A stretch of 36,623 nucleotides of DNA from Planctomycetaceae bacterium (GTDB taxonomy: Bacteria > Planctomycetota > Planctomycetia > Planctomycetales > Planctomycetaceae): assembly GCA_947476295.1 (NCBI GenBank), contig CANJQC010000047.1, forward strand, positions 1 to 36,623, given 5' to 3'. Position numbers and translations under genes: made by a program. Below the pieces are notes generated by a model. That model searched no databases. It was not told where the DNA came from and saw only the letters and a list, made by a program, of their open reading frames with translations. Of this stretch, positions 26,233 to 35,651 are shown in pieces (positions within the stretch are counted from its first letter, which is position 1; each line of letters begins with the position of its first letter).

Positions 26233-27237
26233 CTACTTGACGCGCACCAGCTTCATGAGGCGACCGGCGACGTTCCAGTCCTGAACATACAGGTTGCCGT
26301 CTTTGTCCCAGTATGACCCGTGCGTGCCGCTGAAGATACCTTCGATCCATTGATCCTGCGGTACATTATAGTTACTTCCCTGTTTAGGATCAGGATTGTG
26401 ACCGAGAACAGAGATGATCCTGTTGCTCTTGTCAAGAATCACGACTCGTCCATGCAAATCGGGCACAGATACAAAATCGCCATGAACGGCAACCGATGTA
26501 GGCATTCCCAGGCCCGTTATGACTTCTTCGATGAAGTTGCCATCCAGATCGTAATGCAGCAGGCGGCCCTTGGGTTCATGGTTGCGGTCGCAGATCAGCA
26601 GGCGAGGTGGCTCATAGCGCGTGTCCAGAGTCATTCCATGAGCCGTGTTGAATTGCTTGAGATCATTGCCTTTGCTGCCAAAATGCATCAAATACTTTCC
26701 AGTCTTGTCGAACTTAAAAATGTAGTTACTGGCATAGCCGTCGGACAGGATGATGTCGCCGTTGGGAGCGACCGTGATTGCAGTCGGATTGAATTTCTTC
26801 AGATCGAGTCCCGATTCCACAGGAAACGGCAGCTTCAGCACAATGTCACCTGTTTCAGCGCTGAACTTGATCCCTTCAGCATTGTTGTTTCGCGCGCCGT
26901 AAATGAATTCGCCTTCGGCTTCATCACGAATCTCCATGTCATGGATATTTGTATATTCGTCTCCTAAGAAGCGGCGGATCACTTTGCCGTCCGGCGAGAA
27001 GACGAACACTCCCATATTGGCGCTGGTGTAGATGTTGCCTGCCTTGTCGATCACGACACTGCCGTGGGTCGGACCAATGACCGATTTGCCGTCTTCGCCG
27101 AGTCCCCAGCCCGGAACCGTGTCGAACGTCATCGCTCCGCAACCCATCCGCACCGGTTGAACCGTATCTGCAGCAGACCCTGGCAGCGCGATGCTGAGCG
27201 CAACCGCAAACGCAATGGACTTCAAAAAATTCTTCAT
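26233..27237 (-). CDS. Secreted NHL-repeat beta-propeller protein
   Basis: A 334-aa protein with a clear signal peptide (about residues 1-23, ending GSAA). The rest is NHL/SMP-30-like propeller repeats, e.g. GSVVIDKAGNIYTSANMGVF, PTAITVAPNGDIILSDGYAS, AHGMTLDTRYEPPRLLICDR and PTSVAVHGDFVSVPDLHGR. No catalytic residues can be assigned; such proteins are typically periplasmic binding or lyase-like scaffolds. I chose the ATG at 27237, where AGGAA precedes it by about 9 bases. It is divergent from the sulfatase cluster, with 295 bases between that hold both promoters but no gene. Confidence 0.85.
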   Translation of the reverse strand: MKNFLKSIAFAVALSIALPGSAADTVQPVRMGCGAMTFDTVPGWGLGEDGKSVIGPTHGSVVIDKAGNIYTSANMGVFVFSPDGKVIRRFLGDEYTNIHDMEIRDEAEGEFIYGARNNNAEGIKFSAETGDIVLKLPFPVESGLDLKKFNPTAITVAPNGDIILSDGYASNYIFKFDKTGKYLMHFGSKGNDLKQFNTAHGMTLDTRYEPPRLLICDRNHEPKGRLLHYDLDGNFIEEVITGLGMPTSVAVHGDFVSVPDLHGRVVILDKSNRIISVLGHNPDPKQGSNYNVPQDQWIEGIFSGTHGSYWDKDGNLYVQDWNVAGRLMKLVRVK

Positions 27238-27532
27238 GTTCTGGGTTCCTGGTTGATCTTTGAGCGGCAATGATCAGACTTCCATAGAAGTCCGAAGACT
27301 AAAATTCACGCGGCAGTCAGTCTCGGTGAAGTTGACTGGAGCCCGATTCGTTCCGAGATTGCCTGCACAAGTTCTAGTTCAAGAAAAGTAAGGATGTCAA
27401 ATGGTCGGGTTGAAAAACAGACTTACGCTCGAACAACCGGTTCGAGAATTCCTTCAAAGTTCCATCGTTCGATGTCATGAAACTGCTGCAATTGTTCGTC
27501 GCGTCGCAGATACACGAATTCCTGGGCATCCG

Positions 27533-28879
27533 ATGAGAATCGTGAACGTACTTCTGATCTCTCTGTTATTCGCACCGTTGGCGTCCTTGCACGCGGCGGA
27601 GCACTCAAGGCCAAACATCGTCCTGATCATGGTTGATGACTTCGGGTACGAATGCGTCACGGCCAACGGAGGTCAGTCATATCAGACGCCAAACATTGAC
27701 AAGCTTGCCGCTGCGGGAATTCGCTTCGAAAACTGCCATGTGCAACCATTGTGTACGCCGACGCGCGTGCAGCTAATGACGGGGCACTACAACGTCCGCA
27801 ACTATCTGGAATTCGGCACGTTGGTGCGCACCCAGACTACGTTTGGCCACCTGTTAAAGAACGCCGGCTATACTACCGGCATTTGCGGCAAGTGGCAGCT
27901 TGGCCATGAGCAGGATGCACCCCAGCACTTTGGTTTCGATGAATCGTGTCTCTGGCAACACACCCGCCGCCCGCCGCGTTATGCGAATCCCGGTTTGGAG
28001 TACAATGGAACCGAAAGAGATTTCACGAATGGTGAATACGGACCGACTCTGGTGAACGATTTCGCACTGGATTTCATCACCCGGCATCGCGAGCAGCCGT
28101 TCTTTCTATATTATCCGATGATTCTGACACACAGCCCATTCCAGCCGACACCGGACAGCACTGACTGGGATCCGACGACAAAATCTGAGGTGGAACTTCA
28201 GGATGTGAGGCACTTCGCTGACATGACTGCCTACATGGATCAAATGGTCGGCCGCATCGTCGCGAAGCTTGATGAACTCAAGCTCCGAGACAACACGCTG
28301 CTGATTTTCCTCGGAGATAACGGCACGCTCGGCAGTGTCACGAGCCGCTTCAAAGACACCGACTTTCGAGGTGGCAAGGGCAAGACAACACATCGCGGAA
28401 CACATGTCCCGTGCATTGCGAATTGGCCTGCTGCGATGAAGCAGAGCCGCGTAAACACCGATTTGATCAGCAGCACGGATTTCCTGCCCACGATCTGCGA
28501 AGCGGCCGGAATCGTTGTGCCTGGCAGCATTGATGGCGTCAGCTTTCTGCCTCAACTTCGCGGAGAATCCGGAAACCCGCGCGAATGGCTCTACTCATGG
28601 TACTCACCGCGTCAGAAGGCTGACATGACCGTGCGAGAATGTGCCTTCAATCAGCAATTCAAGCTCTACCGCACGGGCGAATTCTTCGATCTGACAGAAG
28701 ATCCGGATGAACAGAATTCCATGGAGATCAGTACACTTGAAGGCGTCGCGGCTGCATCGGTCAGTGAGCTGAAATCGGTTCTTGATCAGTTCAAAGACGC
28801 TCGGCCAATTGAACTTGATCAGCAATTCAAGCAATCTGGAAATACCAATAATTCCGCCAAGAAGAAGAAGGCCGAATGA
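27533..28879 (+). CDS. Secreted sulfatase (formylglycine type)
   Basis: Type I sulfatase, 448 aa, that hydrolyses sulfate esters in the periplasm or outside. A signal peptide covers about residues 1-21 (ending LHAA). The active-site motif is CTPTR (Cys74 to Arg78), where Cys is converted to formylglycine by a sulfatase-modifying enzyme (none in this window). Metal ligands VDD (Asp35, Asp36) and the later GDNG are present. The start at 27533 was chosen because the signal peptide begins there; 44 in-frame codons upstream are not signal-like. It heads a three-gene cluster with an SGNH hydrolase and a second sulfatase. The substrate, presumably a sulfated polysaccharide, cannot be read from sequence. 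The C-terminus ends in a KKKK-rich tail. Confidence 0.93.
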   Translation: MRIVNVLLISLLFAPLASLHAAEHSRPNIVLIMVDDFGYECVTANGGQSYQTPNIDKLAAAGIRFENCHVQPLCTPTRVQLMTGHYNVRNYLEFGTLVRTQTTFGHLLKNAGYTTGICGKWQLGHEQDAPQHFGFDESCLWQHTRRPPRYANPGLEYNGTERDFTNGEYGPTLVNDFALDFITRHREQPFFLYYPMILTHSPFQPTPDSTDWDPTTKSEVELQDVRHFADMTAYMDQMVGRIVAKLDELKLRDNTLLIFLGDNGTLGSVTSRFKDTDFRGGKGKTTHRGTHVPCIANWPAAMKQSRVNTDLISSTDFLPTICEAAGIVVPGSIDGVSFLPQLRGESGNPREWLYSWYSPRQKADMTVRECAFNQQFKLYRTGEFFDLTEDPDEQNSMEISTLEGVAAASVSELKSVLDQFKDARPIELDQQFKQSGNTNNSAKKKKAE

Positions 28880-28955
28880 ATTTTATGCTGAAATTTCATA
28901 CAGTCGAATATATGGAATTCATGAACACTTACGATCATCGAAAGGCTCTTGACTC

Positions 28956-29693
28956 ATGAAACCTCTCACACACATGGCCGCACGGCCACTGACCCTGTTC
29001 CTGTCTCTTGTCTGTGTTGCCTCGGTCAGCGTCGATGCACAGGAAAAATCAAAGGCCAAGGACACGCCAAATCCCGCGTTTGCTGAGGTTGAGGACGTCG
29101 CGGGTTTGTCGCGAATATTACTCATTGGTGATTCTATTTCGATTGGCTACACGGTCCCCGTACGAGAAGCATTGAAGGGAAAGGTTAACGTTCATCGCCC
29201 CAAAGCCAACTGCGGGCCCACATCAACCGCATTGAAGTCCATCGATGCATGGCTTGGCGACGGAAAATGGGACGTGATTCACTTCAACTGGGGACTTCAC
29301 GATTTGAAGTACATGGGCCCCAACGGTGAAAACCTTGGCGACCCCGGTGACCCGAAAAACCATCAGCAGGTACCTCCCGATGAATACGAAAAGAACCTGC
29401 AACAACTTGTGGAACGCCTCAGGATGACCGGTGCAAAACTGATCTGGCGAAACACGACTCCCGTCCCTGCAGGAGCCAGTGGCCGTATTGTCGGCGATTC
29501 CCAAAAGTACAACACCGTCGCCGCAAAGGTGATGAAGCAGCATGGAATTGAAGTTCATGATCTCTGCTCCTTCGTCGTGGCACGACAGGACCAGATCATG
29601 CTGCCAGCTGACGTCCACTTCACCAAAGAAGGCTATGACGCACTGGCGCAGGAAGTTGCTGCAGTGATCCTGAAAGCTGTTGAGAAAGAATAG
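28956..29693 (+). CDS. Secreted SGNH/GDSL-type hydrolase
   Basis: A 245-aa esterase-type protein with a signal peptide (about 1-28, ending VDAQ). Block I is LLIGDSISIGYT (Ser60 in GDS), block III is HFNWGLHD, and the catalytic Asp-His pair is in PADVHFTKEGY (Asp219, His221). The fold acts on ester or acyl groups; in a sulfatase cluster it may deacetylate a sulfated polysaccharide (inference). It starts 76 bases after the first sulfatase and ends 56 bases before the second. AAAGG lies about 13 bases before the ATG. Confidence 0.9.
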   Translation: MKPLTHMAARPLTLFLSLVCVASVSVDAQEKSKAKDTPNPAFAEVEDVAGLSRILLIGDSISIGYTVPVREALKGKVNVHRPKANCGPTSTALKSIDAWLGDGKWDVIHFNWGLHDLKYMGPNGENLGDPGDPKNHQQVPPDEYEKNLQQLVERLRMTGAKLIWRNTTPVPAGASGRIVGDSQKYNTVAAKVMKQHGIEVHDLCSFVVARQDQIMLPADVHFTKEGYDALAQEVAAVILKAVEKE

Positions 29694-29749
29694 TGTGATC
29701 GCGGTTCCGTCTGCTGTTTCGTTACCCCGGCCACAGAAACAAAATTCCA

Positions 29750-31111
29750 ATGAGCACGATTCGTCTTGTTCTCGCGGCGCTGGCGATTTGGCCTACAATG
29801 ATCACAAGCGCTGACGCCGACGAGCGACCGAACGTTATCGTGTTTCTGACCGATGATCAGGGCTGGGGAGATCTTGGTTGCTATGGGCATCCTCGCATCC
29901 TGAGTCCGAATCTTGATCGGTTCGCCAGTGAAGGACTGCGGCTGACGCAATGTTACTCGGCCTGCAGCGTATGTTCGCCGTCACGGTCAGCGATCCTGAC
30001 CGGTCGCACGCCGTATCGAAATGGTGTCTGGCGATGGATTCCGGAAGGCAGTCAGTACCATCTGCGAACGAGCGAGATCACACTTCCCAGAGTGCTGAAG
30101 GAACATGGTTACGATACCTGTCACGCGGGAAAGTGGCACTTGAATGGCCTGTTCAACAGCGACCAGCAGCCTCAACCAAACGACCACGGATACGATCACT
30201 GGCTGGCAACTCAAAACAATGCCGCACCGAATCACCTGAATCCCGAAAACTTTGTGCGCAATGGCAAAGCCGTTGGCCAAATGGAAGGACCAAGCTCAAT
30301 GATTTGTGCCGAAGAGGCGCTGCGATGGCTTGAGTCACGAAGGGACCATGGCACGCCGTTCTTTCTGACCGTGTGGACTCACGAACCGCATCTTCCCATC
30401 GAGTCGGCTGAGGAGCATATGAAGCCGTACGCAGATATTGAGGACGAAGGCATTCGGCAGCATCACGGCAACATCACTCAAATGGACGCGGCGTTCGGGC
30501 GACTGATGGCGGGAATCGAACAACTCGGTTATCGCGACAATACGCTGGTGATTTTCACGGCAGACAATGGCCCGGAAGGTGACGGTCTGAAAGGTCGCAC
30601 ACGAGGCTCAACCGGAGGACTTCGCGGACGAAAGCGTGATTCGCACGAAGGTGGCATTCGAGTCCCCGGCATCATCCGCTGGCCGGGTCACGTTCAGGCT
30701 GGGACAGAAAGCGATACGCCCGTCATCGGGTCTGATATCTTTGCAACCGTCTGCGACATAATCAACGCGCCGTTGCCGAGGGATCGCACAATCGACGGGG
30801 CGAGTATTCTGCCGCTGCTGGACGGCAAGTCGATAGACCGTCAGCAACCGCTGTACTGGCGAAACCATCTGGCGCCGGAAGAGTTTCGAGTGGCAATGCG
30901 AGACGGCGACTGGAAGATTATTGGCTCAGACGACTTAACAAAGTTCCAACTCTACAACATCCGTGACGACTGGCAGGAGACAACGGACCTTTCCGCCATG
31001 CATCCGGAGAAGTTTGTCGAACTTTGTGACAAGCTGATCGCTCATGACGCGTCAGTGCTGAAAGAAGGCCCCGATTGGTGGAAGGACGAAAAGAACTCTG
31101 AGAAGAAGTAA
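29750..31111 (+). CDS. Secreted sulfatase (formylglycine type), second of the cluster
   Basis: A 453-aa arylsulfatase-family enzyme with a signal peptide (about 1-24). The active-site motif CSPSR (Cys75 to Arg79) sits in SACSVCSPSRSAILTGR. Metal-binding TDDQGWGD (Asp35-Asp36) and the later TADNGPEG complete the set. The two sulfatases are only distantly alike, so they probably cut different sulfate positions (inference). The cluster spacing of 56-76 bases suggests one transcript. The C-terminus is Lys-rich (KDEKNSEKK). It is followed by a DUF1501 pseudogene on the opposite strand. Confidence 0.93.
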   Translation: MSTIRLVLAALAIWPTMITSADADERPNVIVFLTDDQGWGDLGCYGHPRILSPNLDRFASEGLRLTQCYSACSVCSPSRSAILTGRTPYRNGVWRWIPEGSQYHLRTSEITLPRVLKEHGYDTCHAGKWHLNGLFNSDQQPQPNDHGYDHWLATQNNAAPNHLNPENFVRNGKAVGQMEGPSSMICAEEALRWLESRRDHGTPFFLTVWTHEPHLPIESAEEHMKPYADIEDEGIRQHHGNITQMDAAFGRLMAGIEQLGYRDNTLVIFTADNGPEGDGLKGRTRGSTGGLRGRKRDSHEGGIRVPGIIRWPGHVQAGTESDTPVIGSDIFATVCDIINAPLPRDRTIDGASILPLLDGKSIDRQQPLYWRNHLAPEEFRVAMRDGDWKIIGSDDLTKFQLYNIRDDWQETTDLSAMHPEKFVELCDKLIAHDASVLKEGPDWWKDEKNSEKK

Positions 31112-31299
31112 ACCCCATCTCTCATTTCACAGTGATCAAAACGTAGCTTGGCTTCGGATGCGCGCGGAGGTGACGCATCTTTCTTCACCATTAGCACGCC
31201 TTTCGCACTGGAATAAACGACTGTTCGACACTGGACAGCATGGCGAATCCCTTTAGCCGCGACCATATTACCGCTTACAAGCCAAGCGGCAGAAAAAAC

Positions 31300-32407
31300 T
31301 CACCCCAGCAGTTCGTTTCGCACGCGCGCATTACCCGCGATGGGATGTGGCCGACCCTGTTGATCGGGAATCATAGTCGATTCATCGAAACCCAGAAGGT
31401 GATACGCCGTGGCCTGCATATCCCTCGGGGAAATTGGCGTATCGACAACATCTCCGCCGATCGAATCTGTTTCGCCAACAACACGCCCTCAAGCCATGCC
31501 GCCGCCGGCGAATACCGACGAATAAGCACGAGACCAGTGATAGCGACCACCTCCCGTCGGCATTGAATCAATTTTCGGAGTGCGACCATGTTCGCTGGTA
31601 CAGAGGACCAGCGTTTCATCCAGAAGTCCTCGGTCATCCAGATCTGCAATCAAGGCCGAGTAACTCTGATCAAAAACCGGCAAAAGATAATTCCTGAGTC
31701 TCGGGAAATGATTCGAATGCGTATCCCACACTGACGCTCCATGAGGACCGAACGGATCCCAGAACACGGACACAAAACGAGCGCCCGCCTCCACGAGTCT
31801 CCGCGCGGCAAGACAGGACTGGCCGAACAAGGAGATTCCATAACGCTCTCGCAGCGCATGTGGTTCGCGGCCAACATCTAGGGCTTCGCGAATCCGGTTC
31901 GACCCAATCAGTGAGTATGCTCGCTGCTGCTGAGCGCTGTAGTTCCCGATTTCTGCCGCGCGATCCATCAGCGGTCGCGCAGCATCGAACTGCCGGAGCA
32001 AATGGACTCGCGCATCGAATCGCTGCGCAGACAATTCCTGCGGCAGCTGGCAACCGTCTGACAGTTGGAAATCGTGCCATGGCTTCGATCCCGGCATGCG
32101 GATCCCAAACGCCTTCCTTTTGACTGTCGGCATTCAGCTTCGGAACACTCACGGTTCCCTTTCCCTCAAAACCGGTCCAGAAAGGATCGTAGTTGTTTCC
32201 CAGAAATGCCGGGTAGGGGCCAGCCTGATCTGACGAACTTCCCTTTGAACAAAATCGCCAGGGCAATCCGACATTACGAGGCATCGACTGAGATTTTCCT
32301 TCCGTTCGGCGTCCGTCCAGATAATCCACCACCGAACCCATAAATGGCCAGTCGGTTAATCCCTGCCCCGCATTGGCGGCACGTGCTCCTGTTCCTTCAA
32401 AAACCAA
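31300..32407 (-). pseudogene. DUF1501 family protein, truncated, frameshifted and with an in-frame TGA
   Basis: DUF1501 proteins are secreted alkaline-phosphatase-fold proteins abundant in planctomycetes, usually beside a DUF1549/DUF1553 gene. The frame starting near 32407 reads GLTDWPFMGSVVDYLDGR and AFLGNNYDPFWTGFEGKGT, then shifts near 32090 to the frame reading FQLSDGCQLPQELSAQRFDA, SCLAARRLVEAGARFVSVFW and HGRTPKIDSMPTGGGRYHW. It stops at TGA 31489-31491 after GGGMA, where the family has Arg (CGA to TGA likely). Past it the frame continues GRVVGETDSIGGDVVDTPIS to the natural end (NARVRNELLG, TGA at 31300). The N-terminal ~150 residues, with the signal, are missing. Confidence 0.82.
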
Positions 32408-32911
32408 GGTTTGATGCAGCCAACGGGATATGTGGACTTCTTCGCTGAGCGGGTGGCCCAGGCACTTATCTACCGTCTGCTCGCGCGGTTCAGGTCGGCG
32501 GTTACCGTGCGATTGTAGAGAGCAGCGAAGTCGGCCCCGAGGTCGGTCACGTCCCTGTTGCTCTCACAATATTTCACGAACCGCCATGGTGCCGGTTGTG
32601 GTTTCAATTGGCAGTGTGTCGCGTACCGGTCGTGTGTCCGGATGCAGAGCGTGGAGGGCTTCAACGAAATCGTTGAATTCCCCCCCAATTTCCGACGGTA
32701 ACATGCCGCGATGGTCGATCCTGCAGATTCTGACGGAAGTGCCTGCTCGGCCAGATTTCCTGTTTCTCCCGAATTCCGCGACAATCCAGCCCGACGTGAA
32801 AGAGTGCCTTGACGTGAATTTGCCAAAATGGTCAGACTTCAGGCGATCGGCCGCAAAGATCTGCCAGCGACACTTACCAGGAAAAGAACACAGCCGATTC
32901 CCCAATAGCAC
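32408..32911. other. Degenerate stretch upstream of the metallopeptidase, no confident gene
   Basis: This gap would hold the start of the DUF1501 gene and perhaps the end of a DUF1549/DUF1553 neighbour. A minus-strand frame reading DVTDLGADFAALYNRTVTAD (about 32560-32500) is faintly like the end of a DUF1553 protein, but I cannot defend that. No promoter or terminator is clear. Confidence 0.4.
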
Positions 32912-33970
32912 ATGTCAAATCCTCGAACAAGTATAAAGTCAGAATCCTGCAACCCTGAGCACTCTGAGTGGTGCCATCTCACTGATGAGGGGCTGCTGGA
33001 TGTTCGTATGAATCAACTCAATGTCCGCATTGAAGGAACAGTGCTGGAATCGCGGATTGAACGTCTTTACGGCGAATTGGAAGCGCGCAATCTCCGCTTC
33101 AGGCCACATTTCTGGCTATCGGACGAGTGGTTTTCACCGGATGGTGTGCCGGGGATTGCCATTCCTTTTTATCTGGCGCATCTTCGGCTGGCTCGTCTTG
33201 AAAACCACATGATGCTGGAGGTGGAAGGTGCGTCTGAAGAAACGTGCATGCGAATTTTGCGGCACGAAACCGGTCACACGATCGAAACGGCCTATCGTCT
33301 TTACCGCCGTCGCAAGTGGCAGGACGTTTTTGGAAAGCGCTCTCAGCCGTATCCCGCGTACTATCAGCCAAAGCCGTACAGCAGAAACTTTGTCCATCAT
33401 CTGGACATGTGGTATGCACAGAGTCATCCGTGTGAAGACTTCGCGGAGACATTCGCCGTCTGGATGAAGCCACGTTCTCGCTGGAGGACGCAGTACGAAG
33501 GCTGGCCAGCCATGAGGAAACTGCAGTACGTTGATGAATTGATGCATGAGATCGGCATGACACGCCCGCAGGTGAATTCCAGACAGCATATGTATCCGCT
33601 CAAATCACTTCGCAAGACGCTCCGCCAACATTACGCAGATCGACGTTCGCATTATGGAATTGAAGGGTCCAACTTTAACGACAGCGAACTGCGAAAACTG
33701 TTCTCGGACTCCCCGGAGCACTCCCGTCGTGTCCCGGCGGCTTCGTTTCTGCGGCAACATCGCGTAGAATTCCGTCGATACTTGGCCGACTGGACTGGTC
33801 AGTATCAGTATACGATTGATGAAATTCTGTCCGAAATCATCCGCCGCTGCGAAGAACTGGATTTGCGACTCGACCGACCTCCTGCTCAGGTTCGTCGGGA
33901 CGCGATCGTGATGCTCACGGTGCAGGTGATGAATTATCTGCACAACGGCCACCACCAGGTCGCACTATGA
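32912..33970 (+). CDS. Putative zinc-binding metallopeptidase
   Basis: A 352-aa cytoplasmic-looking protein without signal peptide. A zincin-type motif HETGH (His118, Glu119, His122) sits in RILRHETGHTIETAYRLY, preceded by RFRPHFWLSDEWFSPDGVP. HPCEDFAETFAVWMKP (about 175-190) supplies a probable third ligand (Glu). This matches a bacterial family annotated as putative zinc-binding metallopeptidase; peptidase action has not been shown as far as I know. The first ~19 residues are not family-like, and no good ribosome site precedes 32912, so a later start is possible. The stop overlaps the ATG of the ATP-grasp gene by ATGA (33967-33970), which indicates coupling. Confidence 0.8.
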   Translation: MSNPRTSIKSESCNPEHSEWCHLTDEGLLDVRMNQLNVRIEGTVLESRIERLYGELEARNLRFRPHFWLSDEWFSPDGVPGIAIPFYLAHLRLARLENHMMLEVEGASEETCMRILRHETGHTIETAYRLYRRRKWQDVFGKRSQPYPAYYQPKPYSRNFVHHLDMWYAQSHPCEDFAETFAVWMKPRSRWRTQYEGWPAMRKLQYVDELMHEIGMTRPQVNSRQHMYPLKSLRKTLRQHYADRRSHYGIEGSNFNDSELRKLFSDSPEHSRRVPAASFLRQHRVEFRRYLADWTGQYQYTIDEILSEIIRRCEELDLRLDRPPAQVRRDAIVMLTVQVMNYLHNGHHQVAL

Positions 33971-34992
33971 AGCCCTTGCGAATACTTGTCCTAGCTCACG
34001 AAGACCTGCTGCCTCCGGACAGCATGGAAGGTTTTACAGACGAAGAAATCCTTGAATGGAAAACCGAATTCGATGTTCTCACCACGCTGCAGAACATCGG
34101 ACACGACGCGCAGATCATTGGAGTGCGGGACGATTTGGGGGTGATTCGTGAAAAGCTGTCCGACTTCAAGCCGCACATTACGTTCAACCTGCTGGAAGAA
34201 TTCCACAGCGTTCCTGTCTTCGACAGCTATGTCGTCAGCTATCTCATTCTTAAACAACAGAAATTCACCGGCTGCAATCCTCGCGGCCTCATGCTGGCAC
34301 ATGACAAAGCGCTGACAAAACAGATTCTGACATACCACCGCATCCCGACTCCGAAATTCTGTGTAATTCCAGTCGGACGGACGGCCCATAAACCTTCGCG
34401 ACTGACATACCCTTTGTTCATCAAGTCTGCGACGGAAGATGCGTCATTGGGACTTTCACAAAGCAACATCGTTCACAACGATGAAGAACTTCAGGAGCGG
34501 GTTTCGGACATACACAAAGTCACTGAGTCCGATGCGTTGTGCGAAGAATACATCGAGGGCAGGGAACTCTACGTTGGAATCCTCGGAAACAAGCGACTGA
34601 CATCCTTCAAAATCTGGGAGCTGCGATTCGATAAGAACAAAGAAAAAATTCCACTCATCGCGACTCGCGAAGCCAAATGGGATCCGAAGTTCCAAAAGAA
34701 GTACGGCGTGATGACATACCCGGCGGAAGATTTGTCGCCGGAGATCGAGCAGAAGATTCTGCAAACGTGCAAGCGAGTTTACCGAGCCTTATTTCTCACG
34801 GGCTATGCTCGCATCGATCTGAGACTCACAGAAGACGGTCGACTTTTCGTACTTGAAGCCAATCCGAATCCCAACTTATCCTACGGCGAAGATTTTGCCG
34901 AATCCGGCGACGCCCGAGGAATTTCATACGAAGATCTGCTGAATCGTATTGTTCAGTTAGGGCTGCGATATTCGGCAGTCAAATCCGTGTAA
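33967..34992 (+). CDS. ATP-grasp ligase of the D-Ala-D-Ala ligase-like group
   Basis: A 341-aa ATP-grasp enzyme. It begins MKPLRILVLAHEDLLPPDS, has the NLLEEFHSVPVFDSYVVSYL region and HDKALTKQILTYHRIPTP (the usual ligase linker), YPLFIKSATEDASLGL (ATP-grasp lysine), EEYIEGRELYVGIL, and the metal-binding block RIDLRLTEDGRLFVLEANPN. Such enzymes form amide bonds between a carboxylate and an amine or amino acid. Classical D-Ala-D-Ala ligase Ddl is not implied; the N-terminal domain is different and the pair with a metallopeptidase suggests a dedicated substrate. ATGA overlap with the metallopeptidase gene; 13 bases separate it from the BlaI gene. Confidence 0.87.
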   Translation: MKPLRILVLAHEDLLPPDSMEGFTDEEILEWKTEFDVLTTLQNIGHDAQIIGVRDDLGVIREKLSDFKPHITFNLLEEFHSVPVFDSYVVSYLILKQQKFTGCNPRGLMLAHDKALTKQILTYHRIPTPKFCVIPVGRTAHKPSRLTYPLFIKSATEDASLGLSQSNIVHNDEELQERVSDIHKVTESDALCEEYIEGRELYVGILGNKRLTSFKIWELRFDKNKEKIPLIATREAKWDPKFQKKYGVMTYPAEDLSPEIEQKILQTCKRVYRALFLTGYARIDLRLTEDGRLFVLEANPNPNLSYGEDFAESGDARGISYEDLLNRIVQLGLRYSAVKSV

Positions 34993-35005
34993 GGTCATCC
35001 CCGAA

Positions 35006-35413
35006 ATGACTTCGTACTCACCAGGAGACTACAGTGTGGCTGAAAACCGATTGACTCGGTACGAGCTGGAATTGATGGACGTCCTTTGGAAGCTGGAACA
35101 GGGAACCGTGCAGGATGTCTGTGACAAACTTGCACGGAATCTGGCCTACACCACGGTCATGACAACGCTCAATCTGCTGGCTGCCCGTAAAAATGTACTC
35201 TCACGGGAAAAGCAGGGGCGTGCTTTTGTTTACCGCCCAATCGTCTCTCGCGATGAAGTCTGCCGAGCGGTGATGGGCGATCTGAAGGCTGTGCTGTTTG
35301 GAAATCGGATGTCGTCGCTGGTACTGAATCTGATCGCCGAAGACGAAGCCAACGAAACCGACGCCGCAATTCTGCGCGACGCCCTGCGAAAGCTTGAGGA
35401 GAATCAAGGATGA
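35006..35413 (+). CDS. BlaI/MecI-family transcriptional repressor
   Basis: A 135-aa winged-helix protein of the BlaI/MecI/CopY group: RYELELMDVLWKLEQGTVQD, recognition region AYTTVMTTLNLLAARKNVL, wing REKQGRAFVYRPIVS. These repressors are cut by a BlaR1-type M56 membrane protease when a signal arrives. Here the stop overlaps the ATG of a broken blaR1 by ATGA, so the repressor has lost its usual partner. It starts 13 bases after the ATP-grasp gene, so it may be cotranscribed with and perhaps control the metallopeptidase/ATP-grasp pair (inference). Confidence 0.88.
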   Translation: MTSYSPGDYSVAENRLTRYELELMDVLWKLEQGTVQDVCDKLARNLAYTTVMTTLNLLAARKNVLSREKQGRAFVYRPIVSRDEVCRAVMGDLKAVLFGNRMSSLVLNLIAEDEANETDAAILRDALRKLEENQG

Positions 35414-35640
35414 TCGCCGTATTCCCTGAGCTTCTGGTTTCATCCGTTGGTTTGGCATACTTCCCGCAATGCTGCGATGCAGCGCGAGTTGTCGGCCGAC
35501 TGTCTGGCAAACAGGACCCAAGCGAATGCCGCATCATTTCTGCGGAGTTTGATGCGGTTGTTGGAATGTGCATCCCTTCGTGCAGATGATCGGGGGATTG
35601 TCGAAATGAGCGACGTCCGACCTGAACAACTGGCGCGATC
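35410..35640 (+). pseudogene. blaR1 (M56 peptidase) remnant
   Basis: The ATG at 35410 starts MIAVFPELL, but the gene then switches frame: FWFHPLVWHTSRNAAMQREL followed by SADCLANRTQANAASFLRSL appears in the frame of 35435. FWFHPLVW and the REL-ADCLA block are typical of the region after the HExxH in BlaR1/MecR1, so most of the sensor, including the membrane helices and the HExxH, has been deleted. The frame runs on into the 37-bp repeats and the GxxExxY gene. Non-functional. Confidence 0.7.
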
Positions 35641-35651
35641 TGGAACGGAAG

